From NCBI GenBank assembly GCA_966128725.1, contig CBHYLN010000108.1, forward strand, positions 1 through 17,548: a stretch of 17,548 nt of DNA, given 5' to 3'. Position numbers and translations under genes: made by a program. Positions 13,694 to 17,548 of this stretch are shown here, piece after piece. Source of the stretch: JAFDZV01 sp966128725 (lineage in GTDB: Bacteria > Bacteroidota > Ignavibacteria > OLB7). Each line of letters starts with the position of its first letter. The stretch's first letter is position 1. Below the pieces are notes generated by a model that saw nothing but the letters and a program-made list of their open reading frames with translations, did no database searches and was not told the DNA's origin.

Positions 13694-15592
13694 ATGGCTG
13701 AAGGCGAAGAAGTACTTGGGAAGGCGATCGACCGGACGTTGCTCAAACGGCTGGTGGTGTATCTGCGGCCGTATCGGCGGCATGTGATAGCCTCGGTGGT
13801 GATGTCCATCGCGGCGGCAATGCTGGGCGCGCTGCAGCCGTACCTGTCCAAGGTGGCGATCGACGATCACCTGATGCACCAGGATTACGGCGGCATGCTG
13901 CAGATCGTGGCGCTTATCCTTGGCGTGCTGCTGGTACAGGGCATCCTGCAATACGTGCTCACGTGGATGATGCAGTACGTGGGCCAGGAAACCATCCACA
14001 CGCTGCGCCTGAACATCTTCGAGCGGCTGCAACGCCTGTCGCTTCGCTTCTTCGACACCAACGCCGTTGGCCGCCTTGTGACGCGCGTTACAAGCGATGT
14101 TGAGGTGCTCAACGAATTCTTCTCCAGCGCGCTGGTGATGATCGCCGCCAACGTGTTCATCATCATCGGCATCGTGGTGATGATGTTCGTGATGTCGGTG
14201 AAGCTGACGCTGGTGACGTTGATTGCCCTGCCGCTGCTGCTGTGGGCCACGTCGTTGTTCCGTCGCAAGGTGCGCACCATGTATCGCGAGGTGCGCACGC
14301 AGCTTTCGCGCATCAACACGTTCATCAACGAGAACGTTACCGGCATCCAGACGGTGAAGCTGTTCGCGCAGGAGAAGCCCACGTTCAACGAGTTCGAGCC
14401 GATCAACAAGGCCTACACGGTAGCGCAGGTGAAATCGGTGATGTACTACGCGGTGTTCTTCCCCGTGGTGGATCTGCTGAGCTCGCTGGCGGTGGCGCTG
14501 ATCCTGTGGTACGGCGGCAGCGAGGTGCTGGCCCACACGCCGGACTCCGGAATCGTGGAAACGGTGCGCGGCTGGTTTGGCACCACAACGCAGACCCCGC
14601 TCACCTTCGGCGTGTTGTTCGCGTTCATCCAGTACACCGAACGCTTCTTCCGCCCGATTCGCGATCTCTCGGAGCGCTACAACATTCTGCAGAACGCGAT
14701 GGCCAGCTCCGAACGCATCTTCGAGCTGCTGGACGAACAGTCCTTCGCGCCGGACGCGGCCAACGCGGAGCCGTTCGCGGTGCAGCGCGGCGACATCGAG
14801 TTCCGCGACGTGGATTTCAGCTACGACGGCGTGCAGCCGATCGTGCGCAACCTGAGCTTCCGCGCGGGCGCCGGCGAGACCGTGGCCATCGTGGGCGCCA
14901 CCGGCGCCGGCAAGACGTCGATCATCAACATCCTGATGCGCTTCTACGAGTTCTCCGCCGGAAGCGTGACGATCGACGGCCGCGACATCCGCACCATCGC
15001 AACCAGCGATCTGCGGCGCGATATCGCGCTGGTGATGCAGGATATCTTCCTGTTCCGAGGCACCATCCTGGATAACATCACGCTGGGCTCGCCGGCCATC
15101 ACGCGCGAGGCCGCAATCGAGGCCGCGCGCATCGTGGGCGTAGCGCCGTTTATCGAGACGTTGCCCGAAGGGTTTGATACGCCGGTGCAGGAGCGCGGCG
15201 CAACGCTTTCGGTGGGCCAGCGGCAGCTTCTTTCCTTTGCCCGCGCGCTGGCGCACAACCCAACGGTGCTGATACTGGACGAGGCAACCTCCAGCGTCGA
15301 CACCGAAACCGAGCAGATCATCCAGGAGGCCACCGCACGCCTGCTGGAAGGGCGCACGTCCATCGTGGTGGCGCACCGCCTTTCCACGATTCAGAATGCC
15401 GACCGCATTCTGGTGATGCATCACGGCGAGCTGCGCGAATCCGGCACACACGAGCAACTGCTGGCGCTCAACGGCATCTACGCCACGCTGTACCAGCTTC
15501 AGTACAAGCTGCAGGAGCGGATGGAGCCCGGGCCAACGGGCGCCGCCAACGGAATGAACGGCACGGCGCACGCGGCAACCGAACGGGCCTAA
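13694..15592 (+). CDS. MsbA-like ABC exporter (fused membrane and ATPase domains)
   Basis: The product is 632 residues from the ATG at 13694. The frame is open further left, from 13601, but that start lies in a dispersed repeat. A type I exporter membrane domain with about six helices fills residues ~20-330. The ATPase domain follows, with Walker A GATGAGKT (401-408), Q-loop Gln449, signature LSVGQ (505-509), Walker B VLILDEATSS (Asp529, Glu530) and H-loop His561. All catalytic residues are intact, so the half-transporter should work as a homodimer. It exports an unknown hydrophobic substrate, such as a lipid, drug or peptide. Unusual is a loop of about 25 residues between helices 5 and 6 (278-303, AHTPDSGIVETVRGWFG and following); this loop is usually only a few residues. 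The C-terminus adds about 20 low-complexity Gly/Ala/Asn/Thr residues. A strong hairpin 60 bp downstream ends the transcript. Confidence 0.93.
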   Translation: MAEGEEVLGKAIDRTLLKRLVVYLRPYRRHVIASVVMSIAAAMLGALQPYLSKVAIDDHLMHQDYGGMLQIVALILGVLLVQGILQYVLTWMMQYVGQETIHTLRLNIFERLQRLSLRFFDTNAVGRLVTRVTSDVEVLNEFFSSALVMIAANVFIIIGIVVMMFVMSVKLTLVTLIALPLLLWATSLFRRKVRTMYREVRTQLSRINTFINENVTGIQTVKLFAQEKPTFNEFEPINKAYTVAQVKSVMYYAVFFPVVDLLSSLAVALILWYGGSEVLAHTPDSGIVETVRGWFGTTTQTPLTFGVLFAFIQYTERFFRPIRDLSERYNILQNAMASSERIFELLDEQSFAPDAANAEPFAVQRGDIEFRDVDFSYDGVQPIVRNLSFRAGAGETVAIVGATGAGKTSIINILMRFYEFSAGSVTIDGRDIRTIATSDLRRDIALVMQDIFLFRGTILDNITLGSPAITREAAIEAARIVGVAPFIETLPEGFDTPVQERGATLSVGQRQLLSFARALAHNPTVLILDEATSSVDTETEQIIQEATARLLEGRTSIVVAHRLSTIQNADRILVMHHGELRESGTHEQLLALNGIYATLYQLQYKLQERMEPGPTGAANGMNGTAHAATERA

Positions 15593-15652
15593 TACGCGCT
15601 GAAACACATGCGCCGCCCGGCCCGGAAGCACGGCGAAAGAGGCATCCACGAA

Positions 15653-15686
15653 ACAGGGCCACGGGAACTATCTCCCGTGGCCCTGT
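15653..15686. terminator. Strong bidirectional hairpin terminator
   Basis: A perfect 14-bp stem (ACAGGGCCACGGGA at 15653-15666, TCCCGTGGCCCTGT at 15673-15686) with a 6-base loop lies between the convergent exporter and barrel genes, 60 bases past the exporter stop. On the plus strand CTGTATAA follows, which is only mildly U-rich. Confidence 0.8.
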
Positions 15687-15792
15687 CTGTATAACCACCT
15701 GTACGTGCCGGCACGCTGCACGATTGCGGGCGCCGGGCCGGGGTATCACGGCCCACGGCTCACCGATCAACAGCATCCCTGAAGTTGCCGCT

Positions 15793-15814
15793 GGCCCGGA
15801 TTATGCTCCGGGCC
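15793..15814 (-). terminator. Hairpin terminator after the beta-barrel gene
   Basis: GGCCCGGA (15793-15800) and TCCGGGCC (15807-15814) form a perfect 8-bp stem with a 6-base loop, 18 bases past the stop of the minus-strand barrel gene. No strong U-tract is present. Confidence 0.6.
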
Positions 15815-15832
15815 TGGCATGGCGGTTACCTG

Positions 15833-16882
15833 TTAAAACTGATAGCTGAACTGCGCGTAGGTTTCGGTGTAGATGGCCGAGCCATCGCCGAATATCCACC
15901 GCCCAAGGCCAAGATCCAGGCCGTACTTGCCGTCGCTTGGGCCAATGGTGACCGACCCGTACAGCCGGCCGTACTTGCCGTTGTTGAAGTAGTTGTTCGC
16001 CTGGGGCAACCCGCGGGAGTCGCGGCCCTGGAACCGGTCGGAGGAATCCGGCACGCCGCCGTTGCCAACGCCGCCGGTGTAATCGAACAACAGCTTGGGC
16101 ATCACGGTCCACCCCTTCGTTATCTCGATCGGATAGCCGCCATCCACCGAGAACAGGAGCTGATCGGCGAACGCGCCCTGGCGCATGTTGTACCCCAGCA
16201 TGGCCTGCACGTAGCCGCCGCCATCGAAGGAGTGGCCGGCCAGTATGTGGACACCGAAATCGCGCTTCAGCAGGCCGCGCCATTCGGATGTGGCCTCCAC
16301 CGAGGTATCCGTGCGCTTGACAATCGAATCGCGCCCGTCGGCGGTTTTCACCAACTGGTTGTTGGTGAAGGTGCGCGTTTGATAGCGCGTGTACGGAACC
16401 GAGGGTTCGTCGTACAGATCAGGGAATCGCGAGGAGACCATCGCGGCCATCGGGATATCCCCTTCCAGGAATTGATACTTCAGGTTCAACCACATATCGG
16501 TGAAGCCGCTGTTCAATTCCCAATGCGGCGCCACCGTCTTGTTGGTCTTGGGGTCACGGCTTACGCGCTCGTAGCCCCACAGATAGTTGATCGTGCCGGA
16601 GAACTCCAACCCCGGAGCAACGCCAACCTCACCGCTGATGTAGCCGTAGCGGAAATCGTGGAACAGACCATCCACAAGGGTACTGTCGGGCGGTGTGTCG
16701 GTGATCTTGTTGTTCACGCTGTCGCGCGTCCAGCGCGACCCGGCGATCTTGCGGCTGTATCCGCCCGATAGGCGGACCTTGCCGGTTCGTTGCACCCACG
16801 GGCCGCCTGCCTGCATCTGCTCGAAGCAGAGCGCAAACAACACGGCGCCAACCAGTGTATAATACACGGTACGCATGTTCAT
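15833..16882 (-). CDS. Putative outer-membrane beta-barrel protein
   Basis: The product is 349 residues from the ATG at 16882; a second ATG two codons later is equally possible. A Sec signal peptide (about 1-25, hydrophobic VGAVLFALCF, cleavage near MQA) is followed by many short alternating polar/hydrophobic strands with aromatic girdles (for example FRYGYISGEVGV, DMWLNLKYQF, GYVQAMLGYN). Glycine- and Asp/Asn-rich turns separate the strands, and the chain ends in Phe (QFSYQF), as expected for a BAM-folded barrel. No plug, OmpA or porin-specific motif is recognised, so substrate and function are unknown. The gene stands alone between a terminator and a long non-coding stretch, with an A-rich leader before the start rather than a Shine-Dalgarno. 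Confidence 0.8.
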   Translation of the reverse strand: MNMRTVYYTLVGAVLFALCFEQMQAGGPWVQRTGKVRLSGGYSRKIAGSRWTRDSVNNKITDTPPDSTLVDGLFHDFRYGYISGEVGVAPGLEFSGTINYLWGYERVSRDPKTNKTVAPHWELNSGFTDMWLNLKYQFLEGDIPMAAMVSSRFPDLYDEPSVPYTRYQTRTFTNNQLVKTADGRDSIVKRTDTSVEATSEWRGLLKRDFGVHILAGHSFDGGGYVQAMLGYNMRQGAFADQLLFSVDGGYPIEITKGWTVMPKLLFDYTGGVGNGGVPDSSDRFQGRDSRGLPQANNYFNNGKYGRLYGSVTIGPSDGKYGLDLGLGRWIFGDGSAIYTETYAQFSYQF

Positions 16883-17256
16883 CAGGTTTTAGGAACGTTT
16901 GAGTTTTTTCTATTGCGACGGGGGTGCCGGAAGTGGCACACGAAGTTACAACACGAAGCCATCATATTTGTTTCTTAACACCATCGGACGAAAAAAAAAT
17001 TATTCAGATGGCCGGAATTGCCCATCAATACTGCATTGCACGGCAATTTGAGTGGCGTGACACATAGTGTTGCCTCATGCAGTGTAATTGTGGAATGGCG
17101 GGCGTGATGGTATTGTCAAGGGAACACGAACGCGGATACGGGACTGACGGGACGTGGACCGATTGCATAGTCCCGTAAACCATCTCCGTTTATCGACGGG
17201 TGCGAGGGTCATTGCATCCGGGCTCGTGCTTCCTTCGCACGAAGAATTCACTCGAA
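16883..17256. other. Non-coding region upstream of the barrel gene
   Basis: No gene is supported. It should contain the promoter of the minus-strand barrel gene; a TAACTTCG element reading leftward near 16940 is a weak match to the FCB -7 consensus TAnnTTTG. A run of nine A occurs at 16991-16999. A perfect 9-bp inverted repeat, TACGGGACT (17137-17145) and AGTCCCGTA (17169-17177), surrounds 23 bases and could form a hairpin or protein site. I checked for tRNA-like structure around it and see none. Confidence 0.45.
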
Positions 17257-17527
17257 GAGTTGGCCATGCGTCGCCGCCGGCGGAAATGTCGGCGCCGTAA
17301 ACGGATCATCCCCTGTATATCGGGGAAGACAGGTGCGGTTGCGTTATGCGTTCCCGCGGTTCAGGAATTCACCGCAAAGGCGCGCGAAGGAAGGCCAGAG
17401 TCGGATGCCGACGGCGCTGGCGGCAATGTCGGCGCCGCTCATCGCCACGCATGCACAACTCGGAGAGTTAACCATGCGCTACCGCTGGCGGCAATGTCAG
17501 CGCCGCTCATCGCCACGCATGCACAAC
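17257..17527. repeat. Imperfect intergenic repeat array, three copies
   Basis: A unit of about 41 bases (GAGTT, then CCATGCG, then GGCGGcAATGTCgGCGCCG) appears at 17257-17297, around 17397-17437 and at 17465-17505. The last two extend into a 45-base block with one mismatch (17415-17459 and 17483-17527), period 68. Inside it GCCGAC (17408-17413) and GTCGGC (17428-17433) can pair. The array seems to continue past the window. Spacing is too irregular for CRISPR. Confidence 0.75.
17363..17390 (-). repeat. Dispersed intergenic repeat, copy B
   Basis: Read on the minus strand, this 28-base element (CCTTCGCGCGCCTTTGCGG then TGAATTCCT) aligns with copy A at 13584-13612. Three T/C or C/G changes, one extra base and a two-base gap separate them. 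It lies between two units of the repeat array. Confidence 0.6.
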
Positions 17528-17548
17528 CCGCGAGGCCGGCTTCACATT

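Noticed and set aside
13637..15649. Minus-strand open frame across the ABC exporter
   Set aside because: The plus strand carries all the ABC motifs, and the antisense product is His/Gln/Arg-rich without motifs.
17131..17180. tRNA-like fold around the 9-bp inverted repeat
   Set aside because: No T-loop, anticodon stem or acceptor arrangement can be drawn around it.
17257..17527. CRISPR array
   Set aside because: Copies are too few and too divergent, spacing is uneven, the long blocks include what would be spacers, and no cas gene is present.

Overview
The window is GC-rich, roughly 60-65% by eye. It carries two very large secreted proteins that end in type IX secretion (Por) C-terminal sorting domains, a lipoprotein, an outer-membrane barrel and few recognisable Shine-Dalgarno sites. 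This points to the Bacteroidota/Chlorobiota (FCB) group. A high-GC lineage such as Kapabacteria or Ignavibacteria is my inference; no rRNA or other marker gene is present to confirm it.

Layout. Positions 1-302 are non-coding, with C/G palindromes and an 11-unit, 14-bp tandem repeat. Next comes a plus-strand pair: a membrane-anchored DUF3179 protein (348-1559) and a soluble double-[4Fe-4S] protein of the QueG/reductive-dehalogenase type (1599-2585), 39 bp apart and probably one operon. A class II Fic AMP-transferase-type gene (2842-4020) with clearly lower GC and its own promoter-like region looks like a horizontally acquired island. Positions 4307-12212 are a block of minus-strand cell-envelope genes. 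These are an arylsulfotransferase-family lipoprotein (4307-5719) and two full-length paralogues, each with an IgGFc-binding-like N-terminal domain, two Ig-like modules and a T9SS sorting domain (5933-8920 and 9264-12212). A divergent gap leads to plus-strand genes for a FabK/2-nitropropane-dioxygenase-type flavoprotein (12520-13500) and an MsbA-like ABC exporter (13694-15592). A strong bidirectional hairpin terminator separates these from a minus-strand outer-membrane beta-barrel gene (15833-16882). The last 660 bases are non-coding and hold inverted repeats and a repeat array that runs to the window edge.

How the genes work together. Most of the window serves the cell surface: two giant T9SS cargo proteins, a lipoprotein, a barrel and an exporter. 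The DUF3179/Fe-S pair suggests a membrane-associated redox unit of unknown substrate. The Fic gene is functionally separate. No CRISPR array, tRNA, rRNA or transposase was found. The most interesting items are the duplicated IgGFc-like T9SS proteins, the DUF3179/Fe-S pair, the low-GC Fic island with a putative operator, and the intergenic repeat families at both ends, one of which also occurs as an inverted copy elsewhere in the window.
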